The position numbers were made by a program, and so were the translations under genes. The notes below the pieces were generated by a model, which did not search any database, had not been told where the DNA came from, and worked only from the letters and a program-made list of their open reading frames with translations. From contig NZ_JAERWK010000003.1 in NCBI RefSeq assembly GCF_016918035.1, forward strand, positions 186,001 through 250,000: a stretch of 64,000 nucleotides of DNA, given 5' to 3'. Of this stretch, positions 14,845 to 23,205 are shown in pieces. The stretch is from Nakamurella leprariae. Lineage in GTDB: Bacteria; Actinomycetota; Actinomycetes; Mycobacteriales; Nakamurellaceae. How positions within the stretch are numbered: position 1 is the stretch's first letter; the number at the start of each line of letters is the position of its first letter.

Positions 14845-16632
14845 TCACCGCCCGGCACCCTCCTGCGCGGCGTAGGTCTCCAGCAGCTCCGCCGCATGCC
14901 GCCCGGCCGCGCCCTCCTGCTGCAGTCCGGTCCGCATCTGCTCCAGCTTCGCCGCCCCCGCCGGGAACGGGGGCAGCAGCGGCACGGCCGGGTCGGTGAG
15001 CACCTCCAGGACGACGGGCCGGTCCGCGGTGAGTGCCGCGTCCCAGGCGGCGCCGAGCCGCTCGGGATCGTCGACCCGGATCCCGCGCAGCCCCAGCAGG
15101 TCTGCGTACGCCGCGTACGGGAAGGCCGGCAGGTCCTGGCTGTCGGCGAACCGCGGGTCGCCCTCCATCTCCCGCTGCTCCCACGACACCTCGGCCAGGT
15201 CGCCGTTGTGCAGCACGCACACCACGAACCGAGGGTCCGACCAGCGCGGCCACATCCGCGCCACCGTCACCAGTTCCGCCAGCCCGGTCATCTGCATCGC
15301 GCCGTCCCCGGTCAGCGCGACCAGTGGCCGGTCCGGGCGGTGCAGCTTGGCCGCGATGCCGTACGGCACCGAACAGCCCATGCTGGCCAGCGTTCCGGAG
15401 AGGTGGGCCGGCACCCCGGCCGGCAGCTGCAACTGCCGGGCGTACCAGTAGACGCAACTGCCGACGTCGACCGCCACCTGCGCGTCGGCGGGCAGCCGGC
15501 GGTTCAGTTCCCACACCACCCGCTCCGGGTTCACGGGATCGGCGGGGGTCAGGGCGCGGATCTCGACGAGCGCATGCCAGTCGCGGACGTGCCGCTCCAC
15601 ATCGTCGCGCCAGCCCCGGTCGGTGCGTTCCCGCAACCGCGGCAGCAGGGCGGCCAGCGTCGCCGCGGCGTCCCCGACCAGACCCACTTCGATCGGGTAC
15701 CGGTTGCCGACGTTCCGACCGTCCAGGTCGATCTGCACGGCGCGGGCGGCACCGGGCGGCGGGTAGAACTCGGTCCACGGATCGTTCGATCCGACGATGA
15801 GCAGGGTGTCGCAGTGCCCCAGCAGGTGGGCGCTGGCCGTGGTGCCGAGATGACCCATGGTGCCGACCACGAACGGCAGCGACTCGTCCACGAACGGCTT
15901 GCCGAGCAGGCTGGTGGCGATGCCTGCCCCGAGCCGCTCGGCCACCGCGATCACCTCATCCCGGGCGTGCCGAGCACCCTGACCCACCAGCAGCGCCACC
16001 CGCTCCCCCGCGTCCAGCACGTCCGCCGCGGCCTGCAGGTCGGCGTCGAACGGGAGCACCTGCGACCGCCGCCACTCGGGGGCGGTGGTCACCACGCCGT
16101 GCTCCTGGGCCGGCTCCGGCGCCGGCTGCTGCTGCACGTCGTGCGGCACGATCACCACCGCCGGTGACCCAGTGGCCAGCGCGGCGCGGAAAGCCCGGTC
16201 CAGCACCATCGGCAGCTGCTCGGCCGTGCTGACCTGCTGGGCGAACTGCGCGGCGACGTCCTTGACCAGACCCAGCAGATCGATCTCCTGCATGTACGCC
16301 GAGCCCAGCACACTGGTGTTCTGCTGCCCGACGATCGCGACCACCGGCACGCCGTCGAGCTTGGCGTCGTAGAGCCCGTTCAGCAGGTGGACCGCGCCCG
16401 GTCCCTGGGTGGAGGTCACCACGCCGACCCGGCCGGTGTACTTGGCGTGCCCGACGGCCATGAACGCGGCGTTCTCCTCGTGGCGGGCCTGCACGAACTC
16501 GATCCGGTCGGCGGCCCGGCGCAGCGCCCCCATGAGTGCATTGACCCCGTCGCCGCTGTACCCGAAGACCCGGTCCACGCCCCAGCGTTCCAGCCGCTCG
16601 ACGATGAGGTCGGCGACGAGCGTGTCAGCCAT
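14845..16632 (-). CDS. ThDP-dependent enzyme, pyruvate oxidase type
   Basis: This 595-aa protein belongs to the acetolactate synthase/pyruvate oxidase family. The catalytic Glu lies in QARHEENAAFMAVGHAKYTG. The ThDP/Mg2+ motif is ALTGDGAMQMTGL and then VLHNGD. The central domain (VALLVGQGARHARDEVIAVA) is the FAD/ADP-binding-like fold. YSGDGVNALMGAL near the N-terminus is typical of the thiamine-pyrophosphate-requiring proteins near pyruvate:quinone oxidase PoxB. MADTLVADL was chosen as start (16632) since the homologous fold begins there; longer in-frame starts exist. Product (acetate, acetyl phosphate or acetolactate) cannot be decided from sequence. Confidence 0.85.
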   Translation of the reverse strand: MADTLVADLIVERLERWGVDRVFGYSGDGVNALMGALRRAADRIEFVQARHEENAAFMAVGHAKYTGRVGVVTSTQGPGAVHLLNGLYDAKLDGVPVVAIVGQQNTSVLGSAYMQEIDLLGLVKDVAAQFAQQVSTAEQLPMVLDRAFRAALATGSPAVVIVPHDVQQQPAPEPAQEHGVVTTAPEWRRSQVLPFDADLQAAADVLDAGERVALLVGQGARHARDEVIAVAERLGAGIATSLLGKPFVDESLPFVVGTMGHLGTTASAHLLGHCDTLLIVGSNDPWTEFYPPPGAARAVQIDLDGRNVGNRYPIEVGLVGDAAATLAALLPRLRERTDRGWRDDVERHVRDWHALVEIRALTPADPVNPERVVWELNRRLPADAQVAVDVGSCVYWYARQLQLPAGVPAHLSGTLASMGCSVPYGIAAKLHRPDRPLVALTGDGAMQMTGLAELVTVARMWPRWSDPRFVVCVLHNGDLAEVSWEQREMEGDPRFADSQDLPAFPYAAYADLLGLRGIRVDDPERLGAAWDAALTADRPVVLEVLTDPAVPLLPPFPAGAAKLEQMRTGLQQEGAAGRHAAELLETYAAQEGAGR

Positions 16633-16838
16633 GGCGGGGCTCCGTCCGTGCAGCGGGGTCATCGGTCCTGGACCCTGTTCCCCGTCACGAGCCTGCTTGC
16701 GCCTCGCGCACCGCGACCCAGCACGGACGCTCGCCACCTGGCTCGATGCAGCGATCACCCGCGGCCAGCTGGCGGGTGACTGCCGTCACCTCGCCCGGGA
16801 GACTCGCGTGATCACTGTCAACGGAGACAGGAGTCGCC

Positions 16839-18476
16839 ATGGCGAGCACTGCGAGTTCTGCGCAGCCGGTCGATCACGATGTCGTGGTCATCGGTGCCGG
16901 CTTCACCGGGATGTACGCGCTGCACACCCTGCGGGACCTGGACGTCGTCTGCTTCGAGGCGGGTGATGGCGTGGGCGGGACCTGGTACTGGAACCGCTAT
17001 CCCGGCGCCCGGGTCGACATCGAGAGCATGCAGTACTCCTACTCGTTCGACGACGACCTGCAGCAGGAGTGGCGCTGGCCCGAGTACTTCTCTCCACAGG
17101 CCGATCTCGAGGCCTACGCCAACCACGTGGCCGACCGGTTCGGGTTGCGGGAGCGGATCCGGTTCTCCACCCGGGTGGACGGTCTGCGGTTCGACGAGGC
17201 GACCGACCGTTGGCACGTCTCCGTCGCCGGCGGCGCCCCGGTCACCGCCCGCTCCGTGATCGCCGCGACCGGTGCGCTGAACGCCCGCAACGTCCCTGAC
17301 TTCCCCGGCTTCGAGCGGTACCAGGGCGAGTGGCACCACACGTCGGCGTGGCCGCGCGACGGCGTCGACTTCACCGGCAAGCGCGTCGGGGTCATCGGCA
17401 CCGGATCCACCGGCATCCAGTCGATCCCGGTCATCGCCGCGGCGGCCGACCATCTCACCGTGTTCCAGCGGACGCCGGCCTACACCCTGCCCGCGTTCAA
17501 CCGTCCGTTGGACGAGGCCCACGAGCAGGACTGGAAGACCAACTACCGGCAGCGGCGCGCCGAGATGCGCACCAACACGGCGGCGTCCTACCGGACGTCG
17601 GAGGTCAACCACGGCAGCGTGTTCGACCACACCCCCGAGCAGCAACGGGAGATCCTCGAACAGGCCTGGTCGATGCGCAACGGGCTGCTGTTCCTGACCA
17701 CCTTCACCGACACCATGACCTCACTCGAGGCCAACGAGGTGGTGGCGGAGTTCATCCGGCAGAAGATCCGCGAGACCGTGACCGACCCGGTGGTGGCCGA
17801 GCGACTGAGCCCCCGGACCTATCCCGTGGGATCGAAGCGGATCTGCATGGACACCGGCTACTACGAGACGTTCAACCGCCCGAACGTCGAACTGGTGGAC
17901 CTGCGCGAGACCCCGATCGTGGCGTTCACCGAGCACGGCATCCGCACCGCCGATCGCGACCACGACCTGGACGTGGTCGTGCTGGCCACCGGCTTCGACG
18001 GGGTGACCGGCTCGTTCCTACGGCTGGACGTGACCGGGGTGGACGGGATCACCCTGCGCGAGAAGTGGCAGCACCGCGCCACCAACTACCTGGGCCTGAT
18101 GGTGGCCGGGTTCCCCAACCTGTTCATGATCCACGGCCCCGGGAGTCCCGGCGTGCTGTCCCAGATGATCAGCAGCGGGGAATGGCAGGTCGAGTGGGTC
18201 ACCCGGCTGATCCGGGAGCTCCGGGAACGCGGGATCAGCCGCATCGACACCACACCCGAGGCCGAGCAGGGCTGGGGCGCCGAGATGGACGAGATGGCCG
18301 AGCACACGCTCTACCAGTACGCCGACTCCTGGTACGTCGGCGCGAACATCCCGGGCAAGCCCCGGCAGTTCATGATCTACATCGGCGGGTTCGACCGCTA
18401 CACCAGCCGATGCGAGCAGGTCGCGCAGGACGGGTACGAGGGATTCGTCCTCACGCCCGCCCGGGCTTCGGTGTGA
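16839..18476 (+). CDS. Flavin-containing (Baeyer-Villiger) monooxygenase
   Basis: This 545-aa class B flavoprotein monooxygenase inserts oxygen next to a ketone using NADPH and O2. The FAD Rossmann motif is VIGAGFTGMYALHTL, followed by GGTWYWNRYPGARVDIES. The fingerprint YQGEWHHTSAWP matches FxGxxxHxxxW with Tyr in place of Phe. The NADPH Rossmann motif is RVGVIGTGSTGIQ. ATG 16839 follows ACAGGAG. The gene is divergent from the ThDP enzyme, and its last 26 bp overlap the end of the convergent ATP-grasp gene. Substrate unknown; ketone or steroid catabolism is common for the family. Confidence 0.9.
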   Translation: MASTASSAQPVDHDVVVIGAGFTGMYALHTLRDLDVVCFEAGDGVGGTWYWNRYPGARVDIESMQYSYSFDDDLQQEWRWPEYFSPQADLEAYANHVADRFGLRERIRFSTRVDGLRFDEATDRWHVSVAGGAPVTARSVIAATGALNARNVPDFPGFERYQGEWHHTSAWPRDGVDFTGKRVGVIGTGSTGIQSIPVIAAAADHLTVFQRTPAYTLPAFNRPLDEAHEQDWKTNYRQRRAEMRTNTAASYRTSEVNHGSVFDHTPEQQREILEQAWSMRNGLLFLTTFTDTMTSLEANEVVAEFIRQKIRETVTDPVVAERLSPRTYPVGSKRICMDTGYYETFNRPNVELVDLRETPIVAFTEHGIRTADRDHDLDVVVLATGFDGVTGSFLRLDVTGVDGITLREKWQHRATNYLGLMVAGFPNLFMIHGPGSPGVLSQMISSGEWQVEWVTRLIRELRERGISRIDTTPEAEQGWGAEMDEMAEHTLYQYADSWYVGANIPGKPRQFMIYIGGFDRYTSRCEQVAQDGYEGFVLTPARASV

Positions 18477-19503
18477 CCGCGGCCAGCAGCTGACCCAGGT
18501 ACCGGGCGATGGCCCCTGGGCCGGAGGCCGGGGCCACCGCCTCGACCACCGGGTTGTAGTTGGTGTTCGTGTTGACGTCGTACACGACGACGCGGCCGTC
18601 GGCGGTCCGGATCAGTTCCACTCCGGCGATCTCGATGCCGGCGCCGGCCAGGAACCGGCGGATCGCCTCGACCGGCAAGCCGGTGACGTCCTCGCGCAGG
18701 CTGAACACCTGCTCCCCTGGCGCCGGCGCCCGCAGCGCCCCGGGCGGGGCGATCGGCGCGCCGTCCGGGCCGATCGCACACGCGTCGGCCGGGCACAGCT
18801 GGAAGCCGCCGATCACGGTGTCGGCGCGAATCGCGTAGACCAGCTCACCGGCGACGAACTCGAGCCGGGTGATGCTGCCGTCGGCCGACGGTACGTACTC
18901 CTGTAGCAGGGTCACGCCGTCCACCGGCTCCTCGAACGCCGCCGACGCCACGTGTACCTCCAGCTCGGCGACCGAGTCGAAACGCTGCACCCCGAGCCCC
19001 TTGCCGCCCTGGTTGTGCTTGATCAGGAACGGCTGGCCCGGTCGGGCGGCGGCGAACCGCCGGGCGGCCGGCACCAGGGCGTCAGTGCCGAAGACCGCGG
19101 TGGTGACGGGGGTGTCGATCCCGGCCGCGCGCAGCGCGGACAACTGCGCCACCTTGCTCACCTCGAACTCCAGCACGGCCCGGCCGTTCACCGTCCGCCG
19201 CCCGGCGGCCTCCAGCCAGGACAGCACCGACCGGGTCTGGTCCTTGGACCCCAGGTGACCGCGGGTGTGGCTGGACGCCGAGAACCGGGACCAGAAGACG
19301 CCGTCCGGCGGCGGCTCGGTCAGGTCGAGGCTGCCGCCCACCAGCAGCCACTCCACCACCGGCACGCCCTCGCGCGCGAACGCCGCGGCGAACGGACCGA
19401 ACCAGTCGGGGTTCTCGTGGATGGCGTAGACCGCGGGACGGTCCGCCCGGGGCAGCTCGCCGGCCGCCCGCTGCTCGATCCCGGTCCCGATCACGCTGCT
19501 CAT
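18451..19503 (-). CDS. ATP-grasp (RimK-like) ligase
   Basis: This 350-aa protein has an ATP-grasp fold. The phosphate/adenine-binding segment is FLIKHNQGGKGLGVQRFDS, the middle strand region is VTLLQEYVPSADGSITRLEF, and the metal ligands are in VVYDVNTNTNYN near the C-terminus. The N-terminal domain starts AVYAIHENPDWFGPF. ATP-grasp enzymes join a carboxylate to an amine or thiol through an acyl phosphate. Its ATG overlaps the stop of the M20 hydrolase gene (19500-19503), so it is translated after a peptidase-type enzyme in the same operon. The substrate is unknown; an amino-acid or small thiol conjugate is possible given the leader peptide upstream. Confidence 0.82.
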   Translation of the reverse strand: MSSVIGTGIEQRAAGELPRADRPAVYAIHENPDWFGPFAAAFAREGVPVVEWLLVGGSLDLTEPPPDGVFWSRFSASSHTRGHLGSKDQTRSVLSWLEAAGRRTVNGRAVLEFEVSKVAQLSALRAAGIDTPVTTAVFGTDALVPAARRFAAARPGQPFLIKHNQGGKGLGVQRFDSVAELEVHVASAAFEEPVDGVTLLQEYVPSADGSITRLEFVAGELVYAIRADTVIGGFQLCPADACAIGPDGAPIAPPGALRAPAPGEQVFSLREDVTGLPVEAIRRFLAGAGIEIAGVELIRTADGRVVVYDVNTNTNYNPVVEAVAPASGPGAIARYLGQLLAAVTPKPGRA

Positions 19504-20882
19504 CCGAAGTACCCCTCCACGTCGATCACTCCGCCGGCCTCGTCGAAGTCCCGTTGGACCGCCTCACGCAGCGCGGGGTCGCTCAGCCAGTCCAGCGCGG
19601 TCAGGGCCAGGCCCACCGCGGCGTCGCGGGCGGCGGCATCCCCCGCCGGTCCGCCCGCGAACCCGGTGAACTCCCGGGTGTGCAGGGCGACGTCGGGCGG
19701 GCCCACCGCGATCATCGGGTGGATGCCCGGGATGCGCTGGCTGATGTTCCCGAAATCGGTGGAGGCGGCCAGGATCTCGGGCACCACCCCGCCGGCCGTC
19801 GCGGTCCGGCCCCGGTCGGCCTGGTGCTGCGCCCAGCGGGCGGCCAGCGGGCCGTTGGTCCGGACCGGCAGGGTGAACGGCAACGGATCCCAGGACAGCT
19901 CGGCGCGGGTCCCGGTGGCCAGCGCCACCCCGCGGGCGAGATCGGCCAGCCGGTCGGACAGGTCGCGCAGCGTCTCGGGATCGGCCGAGCGGACGTAGTA
20001 CTCGACCGTGGCCCGCTCGGTGACCACGCTCGGCCGGGTCCCGCCGTCCACCACCACGCCGTGCACCCGGTCGCTGGGCGGCAGGTACTGCCGCAGCAGC
20101 CCCACCGCCTGGTAGTTCAGCACCACCGCGTCCAGCGCATTGCGACCCAGGAACGGGCTGGCCGAAGCGTGCGCGGCCACGCCGTGGTACGTCACCCGGA
20201 GCTGCCGGCGGCCCAGGAACGGCTGGTCGACCACGTCGTAGCCGAACGGGTGCACCATGATCGCGGCGTCCACGCCGGCGAAGAAGCCGGTGCGCGCCAG
20301 CACCTCCTTGCCGGAGTTGCCCTCCTCGGCCGGGGTGCCCAGCAGCAGCACCCGACCGGGGAACCGGGCACCACCCCGCACCGTCGCGACCAGGGCCAGG
20401 AACGCCCCCACCACGGACGCGGCGATGATGTTGTGCCCACAGGCGTGCCCCACCCCGGGCAGGGCGTCGTACTCGGCCAGCACGGCGATGGTCGGTCCCG
20501 CCGGCACGGCACGGTCCGGGTCCGACGCCCCGTCGTCGACTCCGTGCGCGGTCAGGCCGGCCCGGAAGGCGGTGGCCACGTCGGACCAGCCGACGGTCGG
20601 CCGGACACCGTGTCGCCCCAGCAGATCCGCGATCGCGGCCACCGAACCGTGCTCCTGCCAGGCCTCTTCGGGATGCGCGTGGATGCGCCGGCTGAGCGCC
20701 ACCACGTCGGCGTCGGCCGCGGCCGCGCCGTCCCGCACCAGCTGCGCGGCCGCGGCATCGGCACCGACGAACGGCGAGTGCAGCGGGGTGAACGCCGCCT
20801 GCTTGCGCTGGGTGCGGCGCTGCAGCGCTCGCGAGAAGGCCGGGTCGACCGGTCGGGGATGTTCGGCATCCGGCTGCGTCAT
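19500..20882 (-). CDS. M20-family amidohydrolase (AbgB-like)
   Basis: This 460-aa Zn-dependent amidohydrolase is of the aminoacylase/aminobenzoyl-glutamate hydrolase branch. VALSRRIHAHPEEAWQEHGS is the N-terminal signature. Metal-binding motifs include ALPGVGHACGHNIIAASVVG and LLGTPAEEGNSGKEV. The dimerisation domain holds YHGVAAHASASPFLGRNALD. ATG 20882 lies 10 bp after the DUF1684 gene. The family hydrolyses N-acyl amino acids or dipeptides. Coupling to an ATP-grasp ligase and DUF1684 behind a cysteine-type leader peptide suggests a role in processing an N-acylated or amide-linked sulfur compound; that is inference. Confidence 0.87.
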   Translation of the reverse strand: MTQPDAEHPRPVDPAFSRALQRRTQRKQAAFTPLHSPFVGADAAAAQLVRDGAAAADADVVALSRRIHAHPEEAWQEHGSVAAIADLLGRHGVRPTVGWSDVATAFRAGLTAHGVDDGASDPDRAVPAGPTIAVLAEYDALPGVGHACGHNIIAASVVGAFLALVATVRGGARFPGRVLLLGTPAEEGNSGKEVLARTGFFAGVDAAIMVHPFGYDVVDQPFLGRRQLRVTYHGVAAHASASPFLGRNALDAVVLNYQAVGLLRQYLPPSDRVHGVVVDGGTRPSVVTERATVEYYVRSADPETLRDLSDRLADLARGVALATGTRAELSWDPLPFTLPVRTNGPLAARWAQHQADRGRTATAGGVVPEILAASTDFGNISQRIPGIHPMIAVGPPDVALHTREFTGFAGGPAGDAAARDAAVGLALTALDWLSDPALREAVQRDFDEAGGVIDVEGYFG

Positions 20883-20892
20883 GCCGGTCCGT

Positions 20893-21735
20893 TCATCGAG
20901 CACCGCTGCGCTCGCGCGGCAGCTGCTCGCCGGCCTCGACCGCGATGGCCAGCCGGTTCTCGGTCGGCGGCAGCGGGCAGGTGGCCAGGTCGGTGTAGGC
21001 GCAGGGCAGGTTGGTCGCCCGGTTGAAGTCGAGCCGGACACTCCCGTCCGCGGCCGGCGGGTCCAGCGAGAGCACCCGGTTGGCGGCGTAGGTGGTGACG
21101 CCCGAAGTGGCGTCGGTGAACAGGATCATCAGCGAGCCCGGCCGGGAGCCGGGGAACGCGGTGAGCGCCAGCGGCTCGCCCTCGAACTCGAACTCGACCC
21201 GTCCCGGGGCGTCGTACACGTGCTCCAGGCCCTCCACCGCCGCGCCGACGGTGGTCGGCCGGGGTGCGTCGAACGGCACGTACCGGGCCGGCACCGCCCA
21301 GCGCGGATCCGGGGCGTAGGCCGGAGTGCCGGTGAAGGCCGTCCGCAGGGGGTGGTCGGGATGCCGCGGTCGCAGGATGTCGTGTCCACCGCGCTTGGCC
21401 ACCTCGAGCACGCTGTCCCGCCAGCCGGCCAGCACGCCGCCGCGCTCGACGATCACCCCGAACCGGTGCTCGCCGGTGACCCGGGCCCCGTCGACGGTGA
21501 TGGCCTCGCCCTCGTCCAGCACCACGACCGGGCCGTCCGGGCCGGTGGTCCAGGTCCCGGGCGCATCCGGGAACCGCTGCGGCTCGTCGGTCAGCCAGTG
21601 CAGGGAGGTGACGGCCAGGAACCCGTGCGGGTCGGCCAGCCGGGTCTCGTGGTCGCGGTGCCAGGCTCGCCACTCAGCAGCGAACGCTGATCGGTCGGCG
21701 CCGGGGTCGGTCGGGACGGTCGGTGTGCTGGTCAT
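20893..21735 (-). CDS. DUF1684 family protein
   Basis: This 280-aa protein matches the DUF1684 pattern: ADPHGFLAVTSLHWLTDEPQ near the N-terminus, a central beta-rich part, and the C-terminal signature NRATNLPCAYTDLATCPLPP followed by TENRLAIAVEAGE. The family has no assigned biochemical function. It is soluble, without a signal peptide. It is the first structural gene of a three-gene leftward operon (DUF1684, M20 hydrolase, ATP-grasp). A 31-codon leader peptide lies 95 bp upstream, so its expression is probably controlled by attenuation in response to sulfur or cysteine supply. Confidence 0.8.
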   Translation of the reverse strand: MTSTPTVPTDPGADRSAFAAEWRAWHRDHETRLADPHGFLAVTSLHWLTDEPQRFPDAPGTWTTGPDGPVVVLDEGEAITVDGARVTGEHRFGVIVERGGVLAGWRDSVLEVAKRGGHDILRPRHPDHPLRTAFTGTPAYAPDPRWAVPARYVPFDAPRPTTVGAAVEGLEHVYDAPGRVEFEFEGEPLALTAFPGSRPGSLMILFTDATSGVTTYAANRVLSLDPPAADGSVRLDFNRATNLPCAYTDLATCPLPPTENRLAIAVEAGEQLPRERSGAR

Positions 21736-21784
21736 GGACGCTCCAGAGCGGGATCGGGGACGGCGGATCGGCCGGCCGTGCGAG

Positions 21785-21816
21785 CGGTCGGGCGGTCGGG
21801 CGGTCGGGCGGTCGGG
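21785..21816. repeat. Four tandem CGGTCGGG units
   Basis: Four exact 8-bp copies of CGGTCGGG run without spacers. They lie between the leader-peptide stop and the DUF1684 start, within the predicted 5' untranslated RNA. They could contribute an attenuator structure or be a simple slippage repeat. Nothing else gene-like is seen between 21736 and 21830. Confidence 0.6.
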
Positions 21817-21830
21817 CGAGGTGGGATCGC

Positions 21831-21926
21831 TCAGCGACAGAGCGCGCTGCAGGTGAGCGCGAGATCGATGTGCCGGCGCGAGACGAGCACGGCCGCCTGA
21901 TCAGGGCAGGAACCCGGACGACCCAC
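21831..21926 (-). CDS. Putative cysteine/sulfur-responsive leader peptide, 31 aa
   Basis: A GTG at 21926 preceded by GGAGG (6-bp spacing) opens a 31-codon frame ending VSRRHIDLALTCSALCR. The motif VSRRHxDL...SAxCR is the hallmark of actinobacterial leader peptides found upstream of sulfur-assimilation and cysteine-related genes, where ribosome stalling at terminal Cys codons controls downstream expression. Here two Cys codons lie in the last nine codons (TGC, TGT). The stop is 95 bp before the DUF1684 start. The family resemblance is strong; the effector is inferred. Confidence 0.75.
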   Translation of the reverse strand: MGRPGSCPDQAAVLVSRRHIDLALTCSALCR

Positions 21927-22155
21927 GGTCGACCTCCGATGCACTCCGCCGGATCATCGGCGTCCACGGCTTGCGGAGAGGCTGCCTCCGCCGGGTCGTC
22001 ACCTGGAGCACCCCGCCCGCACCGGAGGGTTGCCGTCCAGCAAGCCAGGGCTTGACGCTGGATCTCGTGACCGGGGCCGACGATAGCAGCTGACGGGTGA
22101 CGCGGCCCGGGTGATCCACTGCAGCGTGACCCGCGACGACGCGACAGGAGCCACG

Positions 22156-22953
22156 ATGACCGACATCCCCGCCGCCTCCCAGTCCGCCCAACCCGGTCAC
22201 GGGGTGCCCGGTCGCGGGGTGTGCGTGGTGACCGGTGGCGGCCGGGGCATCGGCGCGGCCACCTGCCTGCGGCTGGCCCGGGACGGCTGGGACGTCGCCC
22301 TGTCCTGGGTCAGGAACCGGGACCGGGCCGAGCAGGTGGCCGCCGACTGCCGGGAGCTGGGTGCGCGCACCGCGGTCGTCGCCGCGGACGTCGCCGTCGA
22401 GGCCGACATCATCGCCCTGTTCGCGACGGCCGCCGAGCTCGGGCCGGTCACCGGACTCGTCAACAACGCCGGGATCCTCGGACGGCAGTCGCGGCTGGAG
22501 GACTTCGACGCCGACCGGATCGCCCGCACCCTGGCGGTCAACACGTTCGGCGCACTGCTGTGCGCCCGGCAGGCGGTCCGGGCCATGTCCACCCGGTCCG
22601 GTGGACCCGGCGGTGCCATCGTCACCGTGTCCTCCCGGGCGGCCGTGCTCGGCGCGCCCGGTGAGTACATCGACTACGCGGCGTCCAAGGCCGCGGTGGA
22701 CGCGATGACCGTCGGGCTGGCCAGGGAGGTGGCCGCCGACGGCATCCGGGTCAACGCGGTCCGGCCCGCCATCATCCGCACCGAGATCCACGCCCTCGGC
22801 GGCGAGCCCGGCCGGGCCGACCGGCTCGGCCCCGCGGTGCCGATGGGTCGGGCCGGGGAGCCCGAGGAGGTGGCGGCGGCCGTCGCCTGGCTGCTGTCGC
22901 CGGATGCCTCCTACGTCACCGGCACCTTCGTCGACGTGAGTGGCGGGCGGTGA
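22156..22953 (+). CDS. SDR-family NAD(P)-dependent oxidoreductase
   Basis: This 265-aa classical short-chain dehydrogenase has the cofactor motif VVTGGGRGIGAATCL, LVNNAGIL, the catalytic Ser in VTVSSRAAVLG, and YxxxK in YIDYAASKAAVDAMTVGLAR. The C-terminal pattern DASYVTGTFVDVSGG is typical. Charged residues after the first beta-alpha unit (SWVRNRDRAEQ) suggest NADP(H). ATG 22156 follows ACAGGAG; an upstream ATG is rejected. It lies divergent from the leader-peptide operon and before the LuxR-PBP regulator, so it may or may not belong to the catabolic locus. Substrate unknown. Confidence 0.87.
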   Translation: MTDIPAASQSAQPGHGVPGRGVCVVTGGGRGIGAATCLRLARDGWDVALSWVRNRDRAEQVAADCRELGARTAVVAADVAVEADIIALFATAAELGPVTGLVNNAGILGRQSRLEDFDADRIARTLAVNTFGALLCARQAVRAMSTRSGGPGGAIVTVSSRAAVLGAPGEYIDYAASKAAVDAMTVGLAREVAADGIRVNAVRPAIIRTEIHALGGEPGRADRLGPAVPMGRAGEPEEVAAAVAWLLSPDASYVTGTFVDVSGGR

Positions 22954-22994
22954 CCGGTGTGTCGTCGAAGGTCAGTGATGTGTCGGTCATCTCG

Positions 22995-23014
22995 GGTGTG
23001 CGGCACGGCACACC
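22995..23014 (+). terminator. Weak hairpin after SDR gene
   Basis: GGTGTGC (22995-23001) pairs with GCACACC (23008-23014) across a 6-nt loop, with outer CGGT/ACCG complementarity. It is 41 bp beyond the SDR stop. Modest stem length and no T-tract make it a tentative terminator. Confidence 0.35.
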
Positions 23015-23160
23015 GACCGGCGGGTCGGGAGGACCGGTGACCGTGGTACTCACAGGGGTTGACGTCAACATCGGCCGAACGCTGTCGGAACGGCGGCCGT
23101 CTCCGTAGACTCCCCCGCGATCTGCGCGCCCGCGCGCGCCGCCGTCCCGGGAGGAATCGC

Positions 23161-23205
23161 ATGTCCCACGCTGCGCACCGGTCGTCCCTCGCCGGCGCGC
23201 GATGA
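23161..23205 (+). CDS. Upstream ORF of 14 codons coupled to the regulator gene
   Basis: ATG 23161 has the strong Shine-Dalgarno sequence GGGAGGA about six bases upstream and encodes MSHAAHRSSLAGAR. Its TGA overlaps the ATG of the LuxR-PBP gene (ATGA at 23202-23205). The main gene has no good ribosome site of its own, so the short ORF may load ribosomes for it by re-initiation. It contains no stalling motif that I recognise. Confidence 0.45.
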   Translation: MSHAAHRSSLAGAR

